NCBI RefSeq assembly: GCF_003240585.1
Contig: NZ_PCDP01000040.1
Coordinates: 124,001-188,000, forward strand
Length of the DNA stretch: 64,000 bases
From: Arminella tubonensis
Lineage (GTDB): Bacteria > Pseudomonadota > Alphaproteobacteria > Rhizobiales > Rhizobiaceae
Direction of reading: 5' to 3'
The notes beneath the pieces were generated by a model. It was not told where the DNA came from and did no database searches. It was given only the letters and a program-made list of their open reading frames with translations. The position numbers were made by a program, and so were the translations under genes. Numbering within the stretch: the first letter of the stretch is position 1; each line of letters begins with the position of its first letter. Shown in pieces: positions 35,804 to 44,957 of this stretch.

Positions 35804-36364
35804 ATGAGTGATGCAACTGACCTGAAGGAACTGAAACGGCGCATGGATGGCGCTATTTCTGCGTTCAAGAGCGATATCTCGTCTTTGCGTACCGGGCGCG
35901 CGTCGCCCAATATTCTCGATCCCGTGACCGTGGACGCCTACGGTTCGCGCATGCCGCTCAATCAGGTGGCAAACATAACGGTTCCTGAATCTCGTATGCT
36001 TGCTGTCTCGGTCTGGGACAAGTCGATGGTCGGCGCCGTTGAGCGCGCCATCCGTGAATCGAACCTCGGCCTGAACCCGATCATCGATGGCCAGAACCTG
36101 CGTATTCCGCTGCCCGAGCTCAACGAAGAGCGCCGCCGCTCGCTGGTGAAGGTCGCCCATGACTATGCCGAGAAGGCAAAGGTTGCCGTCCGCCACGTTC
36201 GACGTGACGGCATGGATGGCCTCAAGAAAGCCGAAAAGGACAGCGTGATTGGCCAGGACGAGGGCCGTTCGCTTTCGGAACGCGTGCAGAAGATGACGGA
36301 CGAGACGATTTCCGACGTCGACCGCTTGCTAGCCGAGAAAGAAAAGGAAATCATGCAGGTTTAA
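35804..36364 (+). CDS. frr: ribosome recycling factor
   Basis: A 186-residue ribosome recycling factor with LRTGRASPNILD (about 28-39) and the three-helix bundle, whose last helix holds RVQKMTDETISDVDRLL. It releases ribosomes after termination with EF-G. The ATG at 35804 follows GGGAG and gives the standard family length; the longer frame from 35711 overlaps pyrH. Confidence 0.97.
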   Translation: MSDATDLKELKRRMDGAISAFKSDISSLRTGRASPNILDPVTVDAYGSRMPLNQVANITVPESRMLAVSVWDKSMVGAVERAIRESNLGLNPIIDGQNLRIPLPELNEERRRSLVKVAHDYAEKAKVAVRHVRRDGMDGLKKAEKDSVIGQDEGRSLSERVQKMTDETISDVDRLLAEKEKEIMQV

Positions 36365-36409
36365 TGAAGCTTGCCTATCGTCCCGTCGGCGAACGAAAAC
36401 CGGACCCAT

Positions 36410-37156
36410 ATGTCAGATCTTCTTTTTTCCACCGTGCCTGAGCATGTTGCCATCATCATGGATGGCAACGGCAGATGGGCCAGTGCGCGCGGCCTGCCGC
36501 GCACGATGGGGCATCGCAAGGGCGTGGAAGCGGTACGCGAGACTGTGCGCGCCGCTGGTGATGTCGGCATTAAATATCTGACCCTGTTCGCGTTCTCTTC
36601 GGAGAATTGGCGCCGTCCGGAAACCGAGGTCACTGACCTGCTCGGGCTTCTGAAAGCGTTCATTCGCCGCGACCTTGCTGAGCTTCACCGTCAGAATGTC
36701 CGGATTCGCGTCATTGGCGACCGCAACAATTTGCGCAGCGATATTCTACCTCTCCTGATCGAGGCCGAGGAGACGACGCGGGCAAATACCGCACTGACAC
36801 TGGTCATTGCTTTCAACTACGGCTCGAGGGACGAGATCGGGCGTGCGGTCATCAGTCTTGCAAAGGACGTGGAGGCAGGTCGCCTCCGCGCTCAGGACAT
36901 CACCCCCGCGCTTATCGATGCGAGGCTTGATACGGCGGGGATTCCGGATCCGGACCTTATTATCCGGACGAGCGGCGAAGAGCGCCTGTCCAACTTCCTT
37001 CTCTGGCAGGCTGCCTATTCCGAATTCATGTTCATGCCGGACTATTGGCCTGACTTTAGCCGCGACCTTTTTCTGTCTGCGCTCGAACGCTATGCCGCGC
37101 GCGATCGTCGGTTCGGCGGCCTGTCCGTCAAGCCTGCGGCCGCTGTGGGGTCCTGA
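36410..37156 (+). CDS. uppS: undecaprenyl diphosphate synthase
   Basis: A 248-residue cis-prenyltransferase with IIMDGNGRWA (catalytic Asp18), the FAFSSENWRRP stretch and DLIIRTSGEERLSNFLLWQ. It makes the C55 lipid carrier for peptidoglycan and O-antigen. The ATG at 36410 matches the family N-terminus (PEHVAIIMDGNGRW soon after); a TTG-started extension from 36371 is not supported. Its stop overlaps the cdsA start by one base. Confidence 0.95.
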   Translation: MSDLLFSTVPEHVAIIMDGNGRWASARGLPRTMGHRKGVEAVRETVRAAGDVGIKYLTLFAFSSENWRRPETEVTDLLGLLKAFIRRDLAELHRQNVRIRVIGDRNNLRSDILPLLIEAEETTRANTALTLVIAFNYGSRDEIGRAVISLAKDVEAGRLRAQDITPALIDARLDTAGIPDPDLIIRTSGEERLSNFLLWQAAYSEFMFMPDYWPDFSRDLFLSALERYAARDRRFGGLSVKPAAAVGS

Positions 37157-37989
37157 TGAGCCGAGAACTCAGGCTCCGCATCATTTCCGGCATAGTACTC
37201 GCTGCGGTCGTCCTTGCGGCCACCTGGTACGGCGGCGTCGTGTTCGAGCTGCTTGCCTCGGCGATCGCGCTGCTGATCTACTATGAATGGTCTGCTATAA
37301 CAGGCTTGCATGAACGCGACCCGCAGGGGCACGCGATTGGCTGGCTCGGAATAGTCGTCATTGCTGCGACGACGCTCATGGAGCAGCCCGCCTACTCGGT
37401 TGGCGCGTTGCTGCTGTTTGTCGTTATGACGGCGGCACTTGTGGCTATCCGGCGCAAAAGCTGGTGGCTTCCTGCGGGCATCCTCTACGCGGGCCTGATG
37501 GGAATAGCACTTGCAGAGATTCGCGATGACGATCTCCTCGGCTTCGTGGTCATGCTCTTCGTTTTCGCGACCGTATGGGCAACAGACATCCTTGCCTATT
37601 TCGTTGGGCGTGCCCTGGGCGGCCCGAAACTCGCGCCGCGCATATCGCCCGGCAAGACTTGGTCGGGCGCAATTGGTGGAGCGATAGCTGCAGTCATTGC
37701 CGGCACCGCGGTTGTCTGGAGCTTTTTTCCCGGCATCGGCTTGAGGGTTGCCTGCATAGCACTCCTGCTGTCGGTCTGCAGTCAGGCAGGCGACTTGTTC
37801 GAGTCGTTCGTCAAGCGTCGTTTTGGCGTCAAGGACTCAAGTCATCTCATTCCCGGCCACGGCGGCGTCATGGACCGGGTCGACGGACTAATTTTTGCTT
37901 GTTTTGCGGCGTTCTTGTTGGCTATCGTACTTTCGTTGGCAACTGACGGCGAAACTGTATCACTGGGCGGCGTGCTGCTTGGTGTCTGA
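37156..37989 (+). CDS. cdsA: phosphatidate cytidylyltransferase
   Basis: A 277-residue integral membrane enzyme with about seven hydrophobic segments and the family signature near the C-terminus (KRRFGVKDSSHLIPGHGGVMDRVDG read in parts, about 222-247). It makes CDP-diacylglycerol from phosphatidate and CTP for phospholipid synthesis. It overlaps uppS by one base (TGATG), in the classical uppS-cdsA-rseP order. Confidence 0.95.
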   Translation: MSRELRLRIISGIVLAAVVLAATWYGGVVFELLASAIALLIYYEWSAITGLHERDPQGHAIGWLGIVVIAATTLMEQPAYSVGALLLFVVMTAALVAIRRKSWWLPAGILYAGLMGIALAEIRDDDLLGFVVMLFVFATVWATDILAYFVGRALGGPKLAPRISPGKTWSGAIGGAIAAVIAGTAVVWSFFPGIGLRVACIALLLSVCSQAGDLFESFVKRRFGVKDSSHLIPGHGGVMDRVDGLIFACFAAFLLAIVLSLATDGETVSLGGVLLGV

Positions 37990-38013
37990 AATCAAATCGG
38001 ACGGGATCGTTCC

Positions 38014-39147
38014 ATGGCTAGCTTGACTGGCATATTCGGCTTCTTGACGGGCTATATCGTGCCATTCGTGCTGGTGCTTTCGCTTCTCGTCTTCGTTCAT
38101 GAGATGGGGCACTATCTCGTCGGTCGGCTTTCCGGCATCCGCATCCTGGCGTTCTCCATCGGATTTGGACCGGAAATCGCCGGTTTCACCGACGGGCACG
38201 GGACCCGCTGGAAACTTTCGTTGATTCCGCTCGGCGGCTATGTCCGTTTCTTTGGCGACGAGGATGCGTCAAGCAAACCCGACGCGGAAAAATTGGCCGA
38301 GATGACGGACGAGGAGCGCGAACAATCCTTCGCCGGCGCCAAGTTGTGGAAGCGGGCGGCAACCGTCGCGGCGGGTCCGATCGCGAATTTCATCCTCGCC
38401 ATCGCCATCTTCGCGGTCCTTTTCTCGATCTACGGCCGCCCGGTCGCCGATCCCGTCGTCGCGGAGGTCAAGCCTGACAGCGTTGCTGCGCAGGCCGGCG
38501 TTCTCCCGGGCGACCTGCTGGTGGCAATCGATGGCAGCAAGGTGACGACGTTCGACGACGTGCGCCGCTATGTCAGCATTCGCCCTGGGCATCACATCGT
38601 CATCACCGTCGAGCGCGCCGGCGAAAGGCACGACCTCCCGATGGTCCCGCAGTCCACTGTCATGACCGACCAGTTCGGTAACAAGATGGAAATCGGCATC
38701 ATTGGCATCGTGACCAACCAGGAGGTCGGCCACTTCCGCCAGCAGACCTTCACGCCGTTGCAGGCGCTTGGCGAAGGCGTCAGGCAAACCGGCCATATCG
38801 TCACCGGAACCTTTGATTATATCGGCAATCTATTGGGTGGCTACATGAAGGCTGACCAGTTGGGCGGACCGATCCGGGTGGCCCAGGCGTCCGGCCAGAT
38901 GGCCTCGCTCGGCGTTGCGGCCGTGTTACAGCTCGCCGCCGTTCTGTCCGTTTCCATCGGTTTATTGAATCTTATGCCAGTTCCGGTACTTGATGGCGGC
39001 CATCTGATGTTCTATGCGATTGAGGCGGTGAGGGGACGACCGCTCGGTGCGGGCGCTCAGGACATCGCGTTTCGCATCGGACTGGTCATGGTGTTGTCCC
39101 TTATGGTTTTTGCAACCTGGAACGATATTAGTGCCCTGATTGGCTGA
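38014..39147 (+). CDS. rseP: RIP metalloprotease RseP/MmpA
   Basis: A 377-residue site-2 membrane protease. Zinc ligands are in HEMGH (His29, Glu30, His33) in the first membrane helix, one PDZ domain is at about 130-205 (DPVVAEVKPDSVAAQAGVLPGD in parts), and the second ligand motif VPVLDGGHLM lies near 326. It cleaves membrane-embedded anti-sigma factors or signalling proteins. It is followed by bamA after 198 bases, as in other alphaproteobacteria. Confidence 0.95.
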   Translation: MASLTGIFGFLTGYIVPFVLVLSLLVFVHEMGHYLVGRLSGIRILAFSIGFGPEIAGFTDGHGTRWKLSLIPLGGYVRFFGDEDASSKPDAEKLAEMTDEEREQSFAGAKLWKRAATVAAGPIANFILAIAIFAVLFSIYGRPVADPVVAEVKPDSVAAQAGVLPGDLLVAIDGSKVTTFDDVRRYVSIRPGHHIVITVERAGERHDLPMVPQSTVMTDQFGNKMEIGIIGIVTNQEVGHFRQQTFTPLQALGEGVRQTGHIVTGTFDYIGNLLGGYMKADQLGGPIRVAQASGQMASLGVAAVLQLAAVLSVSIGLLNLMPVPVLDGGHLMFYAIEAVRGRPLGAGAQDIAFRIGLVMVLSLMVFATWNDISALIG

Positions 39148-39345
39148 TGACTTGAGAGCAGGGAAATAACGATTTATTTACGATGTTTCAAAGCGGTAGT
39201 GGCGAATGGGTCACGTTTCGAAATGAAGTAAACAGAAATTAACTTGCTACCTTGCTTGTATGTCAAAAGCGGGTAAAACGACACACGTAGCCGGAATCGA
39301 GTTCTCTCGACCTGGGTGACGACTGAAAAAAGGTAAGAAGTGAAA

Positions 39346-41679
39346 ATGAAGGCTGGTTCAAGGTTTTTGAACGCAGTATCGGCGGTTGCGCTGTCTGCTG
39401 GTGTTGTTGCTTCTGGTGCGAGTGTCATGACTCTTGCTTCTGCCTCGGTCGCAGAGGCTGCTGTGATTCAGAAGATCGATGTGCGCGGTGCTTCGCGCAC
39501 CGGCGCCGACGCAGTCAGGGACAACATCACCATCAAGCCGGGCAAGGCCTTCTCGAGCGGCGATATCGATGCATCCGTGAAGCAGCTTTACGCCACCGGT
39601 TACTTTACCGATGTGCATGTGACGGTTTCAGGCGGCACGCTGGTCGTCTCCGTAAAGGAAAATCAGCTGATCAATGCGGTCGTCTTCAACGGCAACCGTA
39701 AGATCAAGGACGACAAGCTGCAGGGCATCGTCAAGACCCATGCTGCCGGTCCATATGACGAAGCCCAGGTTCAGGCCGACATCAAGACGATCAAGGACGC
39801 CTATGCCGTCATCGGCCGCAACGAAGTCCAGGTGACGACACAGACCGCCGAGGTTGCTCCCGGCCGCATGAATCTTGCATTCGTGATCAACGAAGGCGAT
39901 CGCACCAAGATCGACAAGATCAACTTCACCGGCAATCAGGCCTATGGTGACGGTCGCCTGTCGGCTGTGATCGCAACCAAGAAGACCAATTTCCTTTCTT
40001 TCCTGACCCGCAAGGACGTCTACAGCGCTGAAAAGCAGCATGCGGACGAAGATGCGTTGCGCCAGTTCTACTACAATCACGGTTATGCCGATTTCCGCAT
40101 CGTGTCCTCGGATGCGACGATGGATGAGCAGACCAACGCATATACGATGAACTTCTCGCTCGAAGAAGGTCCGCGCTACAAGTACGGCGATATCAGCGTC
40201 GTTTCGACTGTCGACGGTATCAATGGCGACGAGCTCAAGGGTCTTGTCGTCACGCATCCAGGCGACACCTACAGCGCCAAGGAAATCCAGACTTCGATCG
40301 AGAACATTTCCAAGCGTGTCGCGGCGGCAGGTTATCCGTTCGCTCGTGTGACGCCGCGCGGCAATCGCAATTTCTCGAACAACACGATCGGCGTTGAATA
40401 CCTGGTTGACCAGGGCGAGCGCGCCTATGTCGAGCGTATCGAAATTCGCGGCAACACCCGTACCCGTGACTACGTTATTCGCCGCGAGTTCGACCTGAAC
40501 GAAGGCGATGCCTTCAACCAGGAAATGATCACGCGCGCCAAGCGTCGTCTCGATGCTCTCGGTTACTTCACGACGGTGAATATCACGACCGCTCCCGGCA
40601 GTGCTCCGGACCGCGTCGTCGTCATCGTCAACGTCGAAGACCAGCCAACCGGCTCGTTCGGCATCGGTGCAGGCTATTCGGTCGGCAACAATGGCGGTCT
40701 TATTCTTGAAGCTTCGATCGAGGAAAAGAACTTCCTTGGTCGCGGCCAGTACATTCGCCTGGCAGTCGGTGCCGGCACCGAGGGCAACCGCACGTACAAC
40801 ATCTCGTTCACCGAGCCTTACTTCCTCGGCTACCGCCTGGCAGCCGGCTTCGACATCTTCAAGAACCAGACGTCGAGCGACGATTTTTACGACTATAGCG
40901 AAGAAGGCATATCGTTGCGCGTGACTGCTCCGATTACGGAGAACCTGGCAACGACGCTTCGCTACAACTACAAGAAGCTTCACTACGACGGTACGAATGA
41001 TTGGCAGGACAACCTTTCTGCTCCTTACCAGAACCTCGTGGAGAATGGTCCTTGGACGCAGTCGAGCGTTTCGCAGACATTCACATACAACACGCTGGAC
41101 GATCAGAACCTGCCGCGCGAAGGCTTGATCTGGAAGATCACCCATGAGTTCGCCGGCCTCGGTGGAGACTCTGAATTCTACAAGATCAGCGGCAAGGCTC
41201 GGTACTATCAGACGATCAGCGACGAGGCAGATATCATCGGCTCGCTGACGGTCGGCGCCGGCTACGTTATCCCGACAGGCGATCACCTCAACGTATTCGA
41301 CCAGTTCATGATCGGCGGTCGTGAAATTCGCGGCTTCGAGAATTCCGGTATCGGTCCTCGTTCTTCGAATGGCGATCCGCTCGGTGGCACGACCTATTTC
41401 ACCGCTTCTGCTGAAGCGACGATGCCAATGCCGGGTGTTCCGCAGGACGTCGGTCTCCGTGCTGCAGTCTTTGCCGATGCCGGCACTTTGTACGGCAACA
41501 AGGCTGACTTGTTCGGCGACATCCTTCATAACGACAGCACTATCCGCGCTTCGGTTGGTGCTGGTCTGATCTGGGCATCGCCTTTCGGCGTCATCCGTGT
41601 GGACTACGCGGTTCCGGTCATGAAGGAAGACTACGACAAGACTCAGAATTTCCGGTTTGGCATCGCGAACCAGTTCTGA
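39346..41679 (+). CDS. bamA: outer membrane protein assembly factor BamA
   Basis: A 777-residue Omp85 protein. After a signal peptide (about 1-38, SVAEAAV) come five POTRA domains (about 40-430; starts such as QKIDVRGASRTGADAVR and VERIEIRGNTRTRDYVIRR) and a C-terminal beta-barrel with the VRGF-like motif GGREIRGFENSG and a terminal Phe. It inserts outer-membrane beta-barrels. ATG 39346 is preferred, with AAGGTAAG upstream; a GTG two codons earlier is in frame. It precedes lpxD, the usual neighbour. Confidence 0.95.
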   Translation: MKAGSRFLNAVSAVALSAGVVASGASVMTLASASVAEAAVIQKIDVRGASRTGADAVRDNITIKPGKAFSSGDIDASVKQLYATGYFTDVHVTVSGGTLVVSVKENQLINAVVFNGNRKIKDDKLQGIVKTHAAGPYDEAQVQADIKTIKDAYAVIGRNEVQVTTQTAEVAPGRMNLAFVINEGDRTKIDKINFTGNQAYGDGRLSAVIATKKTNFLSFLTRKDVYSAEKQHADEDALRQFYYNHGYADFRIVSSDATMDEQTNAYTMNFSLEEGPRYKYGDISVVSTVDGINGDELKGLVVTHPGDTYSAKEIQTSIENISKRVAAAGYPFARVTPRGNRNFSNNTIGVEYLVDQGERAYVERIEIRGNTRTRDYVIRREFDLNEGDAFNQEMITRAKRRLDALGYFTTVNITTAPGSAPDRVVVIVNVEDQPTGSFGIGAGYSVGNNGGLILEASIEEKNFLGRGQYIRLAVGAGTEGNRTYNISFTEPYFLGYRLAAGFDIFKNQTSSDDFYDYSEEGISLRVTAPITENLATTLRYNYKKLHYDGTNDWQDNLSAPYQNLVENGPWTQSSVSQTFTYNTLDDQNLPREGLIWKITHEFAGLGGDSEFYKISGKARYYQTISDEADIIGSLTVGAGYVIPTGDHLNVFDQFMIGGREIRGFENSGIGPRSSNGDPLGGTTYFTASAEATMPMPGVPQDVGLRAAVFADAGTLYGNKADLFGDILHNDSTIRASVGAGLIWASPFGVIRVDYAVPVMKEDYDKTQNFRFGIANQF

Positions 41680-41730
41680 TATCGGCAGTCCAGAACTGCG
41701 GGATAGAATACCGTTCTGGAGCTGTTGTTG

Positions 41731-42798
41731 ATGGAACCTAATTGTTTTTTCCCGCCCCATGATGGCGTCAGCCTGCGTGCGCTGGCCGATCATCTTGGGG
41801 CGGAACTTGCCGACGAGGCGACTGCGGATAGGATTGTCCGGTCGGTTTCACCCGTCTACCGGGCTGTCGACGGCGACGTTTGCTATATCCTTTCCCGTAA
41901 GAACAAGGACGAGCTTGAGACCTGTCATGCGTCGGCGATCATTTGCGATCCGACGTTGAAGTCGCTCATTCCTCCTCATATTCCAGTCATCCTTTCGTCG
42001 AGCCCGCACGCGGCGTTTGCCATCGCCGGTGCGTTGTTGCATCCGGATGCGATGCGTCCAGCGCAATTGACGTCCGAGGCACAGGCGATTTCACCGTCCG
42101 CATTCGTGGATCCCACAGCGAGGCTTGAGCCGAACGTCGTGGTCGAGCCAATGGCGGTCATCGGTGCCAATGCAGAGATCGGCGAGGGCACCCGCATCTG
42201 TGCCGGCGCCGTGATTGGTGCTGATGTCAAGATCGGCCGAGACTGCACGATCAGCGCCGGTGCCAGTGTTCTATGCGCACTGGTCGGGAACGGGGTCATA
42301 ATCCACAACGGCGCACGTATCGGGCAGGATGGCTTTGGCTACGCGCCAGGCCCGCGCGGCATGCTGAAGATCGTCCAGATCGGGCGGGTCATCATCCAGG
42401 ACAATGTTGAGATCGGCGCCAATACGACGATCGATCGAGGCACGATGGACGACACGGTCATAGGTGAAGGCACCAAGATCGACAATCAGGTTCAGATTGG
42501 GCATAACGTCCGCATCGGGCGGCATAGTGCCATCGTCAGCCAGGTGGGCATCGCTGGAAGTGCAAAAATTGGTAACGGTGTCCAGATCGGTGGACAAGCC
42601 GGCGTGACTGGTCATATCACCATAGGTGATGGCGTCCAGCTCGCGGCGGGCAGCGGGATCATCACAGATATTCCACCGGGCGGGCGCTATGGCGGTGTGC
42701 CTGCGCGTCCGATAAAAGACTTCCTGAGGGAGCTGGCGGAAATCATGGCCAAATCCGGAAACCGCAAGAAAAAAGACGGGGTGAGGCAAGATGACTGA
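41731..42798 (+). CDS. lpxD: UDP-3-O-acylglucosamine N-acyltransferase
   Basis: A 355-residue enzyme with an N-terminal uridine-binding domain (about 1-100) and a left-handed beta-helix of hexapeptide repeats (about 105-310), including the catalytic-region DNQVQIGHNVRIGRHS with His for the N-acylation step. It adds the second acyl chain in lipid A synthesis. The ATG at 41731 follows CTGGAG; a TTG two codons before is in frame. It overlaps fabZ by 8 bases. Confidence 0.95.
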   Translation: MEPNCFFPPHDGVSLRALADHLGAELADEATADRIVRSVSPVYRAVDGDVCYILSRKNKDELETCHASAIICDPTLKSLIPPHIPVILSSSPHAAFAIAGALLHPDAMRPAQLTSEAQAISPSAFVDPTARLEPNVVVEPMAVIGANAEIGEGTRICAGAVIGADVKIGRDCTISAGASVLCALVGNGVIIHNGARIGQDGFGYAPGPRGMLKIVQIGRVIIQDNVEIGANTTIDRGTMDDTVIGEGTKIDNQVQIGHNVRIGRHSAIVSQVGIAGSAKIGNGVQIGGQAGVTGHITIGDGVQLAAGSGIITDIPPGGRYGGVPARPIKDFLRELAEIMAKSGNRKKKDGVRQDD

Positions 42799-43258
42799 GA
42801 ACGTTAAGGGCTCGCTCGCAACGGCGGAAATCGTCGAAATCATGAAGCTCCTGCCGCACCGCTATCCCTTTCTCTTGGTCGACAGGATCATCGAGATAGA
42901 CGGGGACAATTCGGCGATCGGCATCAAGAACGTCACCGTCAACGAGCCGCATTTCACGGGTCACTTTCCGAGCCAGCCGATCATGCCCGGCGTGTTGTTG
43001 ATTGAAGGCATGGCGCAGACGGCTGGTGCCATTTGCGCCCGCAAGGATGGCGAGACGGGTAACCTCGTCTATTTCATGACGATCGACAATGCGCGTTTCC
43101 GCAAGCCCGTGGTGCCGGGAGACCGGGTCGAATTTCATGTCGTGAAGCAGAAGCAGCGCGGCAACATCTGGAAGTTTCATTGCGATGCGAAGGTGGACGG
43201 TGCCAAGGTTGCCGAAGCCGATATCGGCGCGATGATCGTACGCAAGGAAGAGGCATGA
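42791..43258 (+). CDS. fabZ: 3-hydroxyacyl-ACP dehydratase FabZ
   Basis: A 155-residue hot-dog-fold dehydratase. The catalytic His23 is in LLPHRYPFLLVDR and Glu72 in LLIEGMAQ. FabZ dehydrates 3-hydroxyacyl-ACP and so competes with LpxA for the same pool. It overlaps lpxD (8 bases) and lpxA (ATGA), so the three are translationally coupled. Confidence 0.96.
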   Translation: MTENVKGSLATAEIVEIMKLLPHRYPFLLVDRIIEIDGDNSAIGIKNVTVNEPHFTGHFPSQPIMPGVLLIEGMAQTAGAICARKDGETGNLVYFMTIDNARFRKPVVPGDRVEFHVVKQKQRGNIWKFHCDAKVDGAKVAEADIGAMIVRKEEA

Positions 43259-44073
43259 GCTTGATTGCAAAGGGCGCCCGAATTCACCCGATGGCCGTCG
43301 TCGAGGACGGCGCCACGATCGGCGAGGGCGTTACTGTCGGCCCCTTCTGCTACGTCGGTGCGAAAGTCGTACTTCACGATAACGTCGTGCTGTTCACCAA
43401 TGCCGTCGTCACAGGTCGGACCACGATCGGCCAAGGCACAAAGATTTTTCCGATGGCTGTGGTCGGCGGCGATCCGCAGAGCGTGCATCATGGCGGTGAA
43501 GAGACGACCTTGACCGTCGGTGACAACTGCACGATCCGCGAGGGCGTGACGATGAATACCGGGACCGCTGAATTCGGTGGTCAAACGATCGTCGGCAACA
43601 ACAATCTGTTTCTCGCCAATTCGCATGTCGCCCATGACTGCCGCGTCGGCGACAACGTCATAATGTCGAATAACGTCATGCTTGCCGGCCACGTCGTCAT
43701 CGAAGACCGGGCCATCCTCGGCGGTGGCTGTGCCGTTCACCAGTTCACGCGCGTCGGTCGCCACGCCTTTATCGGCGGTTTGTCGGCCGTCAGCTACGAT
43801 GTGATCCCTTATGGAATGCTGAATGGCAATCCTGGTGTTCTGGGCGGCTTGAACGTCGTAGGCATGACGCGTGCAGGGGTCGAACGCGCCGTCATCCACA
43901 GGGTGCGCCGTGCCTTCAAAGCCATCTTTGAAGGTGAGGGCTCGATCCGGGACAATGCCGCTTCCATCCGCGGTGAATATGCTGATTGCAAGGAAGCAAT
44001 GCAGATCCTTGATTTCATCGCCGCCGACAGCGATCGCGCGCTTTCATCTCCAAACCGGGGGCAGAAAGGCTGA
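43255..44073 (+). CDS. lpxA: UDP-N-acetylglucosamine O-acyltransferase
   Basis: A 272-residue acyltransferase made mainly of hexapeptide repeats (about 1-190) with the catalytic His127 (ANSHVAHDC, equivalent to His125 in E. coli) and a C-terminal helical part. It performs the first step of lipid A synthesis. The start ATG overlaps the fabZ stop (ATGA). It is followed after two bases by lpxI. Confidence 0.96.
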   Translation: MSLIAKGARIHPMAVVEDGATIGEGVTVGPFCYVGAKVVLHDNVVLFTNAVVTGRTTIGQGTKIFPMAVVGGDPQSVHHGGEETTLTVGDNCTIREGVTMNTGTAEFGGQTIVGNNNLFLANSHVAHDCRVGDNVIMSNNVMLAGHVVIEDRAILGGGCAVHQFTRVGRHAFIGGLSAVSYDVIPYGMLNGNPGVLGGLNVVGMTRAGVERAVIHRVRRAFKAIFEGEGSIRDNAASIRGEYADCKEAMQILDFIAADSDRALSSPNRGQKG

Positions 44074-44075
44074 CG

Positions 44076-44957
44076 GTGATCGCGGACGGCCAAAACGGCA
44101 AGGGCAGGCTGGCGATCATCGCCGGCAGCGGATATCTCCCGACCTATGTTGCCGCGGCTGCTCGCCACGCCGGCGAAAATCCTGTCATCATCGTCTTGAA
44201 GAATGAAGCCGATCGCGATTGGACGGCATATGATCACGCCGTGCTCGGCGTTGGCGATTTTGCCGGTTTCCAGACCGTCTTCGACACATATGACGTCCAC
44301 CGCATCGTCATGTCCGGCAGTGTCCGCCGGAGGCCTGAATGGCGCGAGATCAGGCCGACCTGGCAATCGCTGAGGAAAATGCCGGGCGTCGTTCGTACGC
44401 TGTTGTCAGGCGGCGACGATGCTGTTTTGCAGATGGTCATCAAGTTGCTTGAGGGTAAGGGACGCCGGGTGATCGGAGCGCACGAGATTGCTCCCGATCT
44501 TCTGGCCGTCACCGGTCCGCTCGGACGGCACTCCCCATCCGATGACGACATGCGGGATATATCGCAAGCCTCGAAGGCGGCCGACGCGCTGGGAACCCTT
44601 GATGTGGGGCAGGGCGCGGTAAGCGTTGGTGGCCGCATCGTGGCATTGGAGGGTGTCGAGGGAACCGACCAGATGATCGAGCGCGTGGCAGCGTTGAGAG
44701 CCGAAGGCCGGATATCTCCAAGGCGCCGCGGCGTGCTGGTCAAGTTATGCAAGCCGCAGCAGGACGTCCGTGCCGATTTGCCTTCCATAGGCCTCTCGAC
44801 CATTCTCAATGCCAAGAAGGCAGGCCTTGCCGGCGTTGCCCTCGAAGCTGGCCGCGCGCTTATTCTTGAGCGCGAGGCCGTCATCGCGACTGCGGACGAG
44901 GCGGGCATGTTCGTCTATGGCATCGATCGCGGACTGAACGCGGAAGAACTGACGTGA
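44076..44957 (+). CDS. lpxI: UDP-2,3-diacylglucosamine pyrophosphatase
   Basis: A 293-residue DUF1009 protein, the LpxI type that replaces LpxH in alphaproteobacteria. It begins with GTG (44076) two bases after lpxA and has LAIIAGSGYLPTYVAAAAR, ALEGVEGTDQMIERV and the C-terminal RGVLVKLCKPQQDVRADLP. It cleaves UDP-2,3-diacylglucosamine to lipid X and UMP. It overlaps lpxB by 4 bases (GTGA). Confidence 0.93.
   Translation: MIADGQNGKGRLAIIAGSGYLPTYVAAAARHAGENPVIIVLKNEADRDWTAYDHAVLGVGDFAGFQTVFDTYDVHRIVMSGSVRRRPEWREIRPTWQSLRKMPGVVRTLLSGGDDAVLQMVIKLLEGKGRRVIGAHEIAPDLLAVTGPLGRHSPSDDDMRDISQASKAADALGTLDVGQGAVSVGGRIVALEGVEGTDQMIERVAALRAEGRISPRRRGVLVKLCKPQQDVRADLPSIGLSTILNAKKAGLAGVALEAGRALILEREAVIATADEAGMFVYGIDRGLNAEELT

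Noticed and set aside
39628..41793. 721-codon open frame on the minus strand opposite bamA
   Set aside because: Shadow of bamA: no family sequence, no ribosome site, and low stop frequency is expected opposite GC-rich biased codons.
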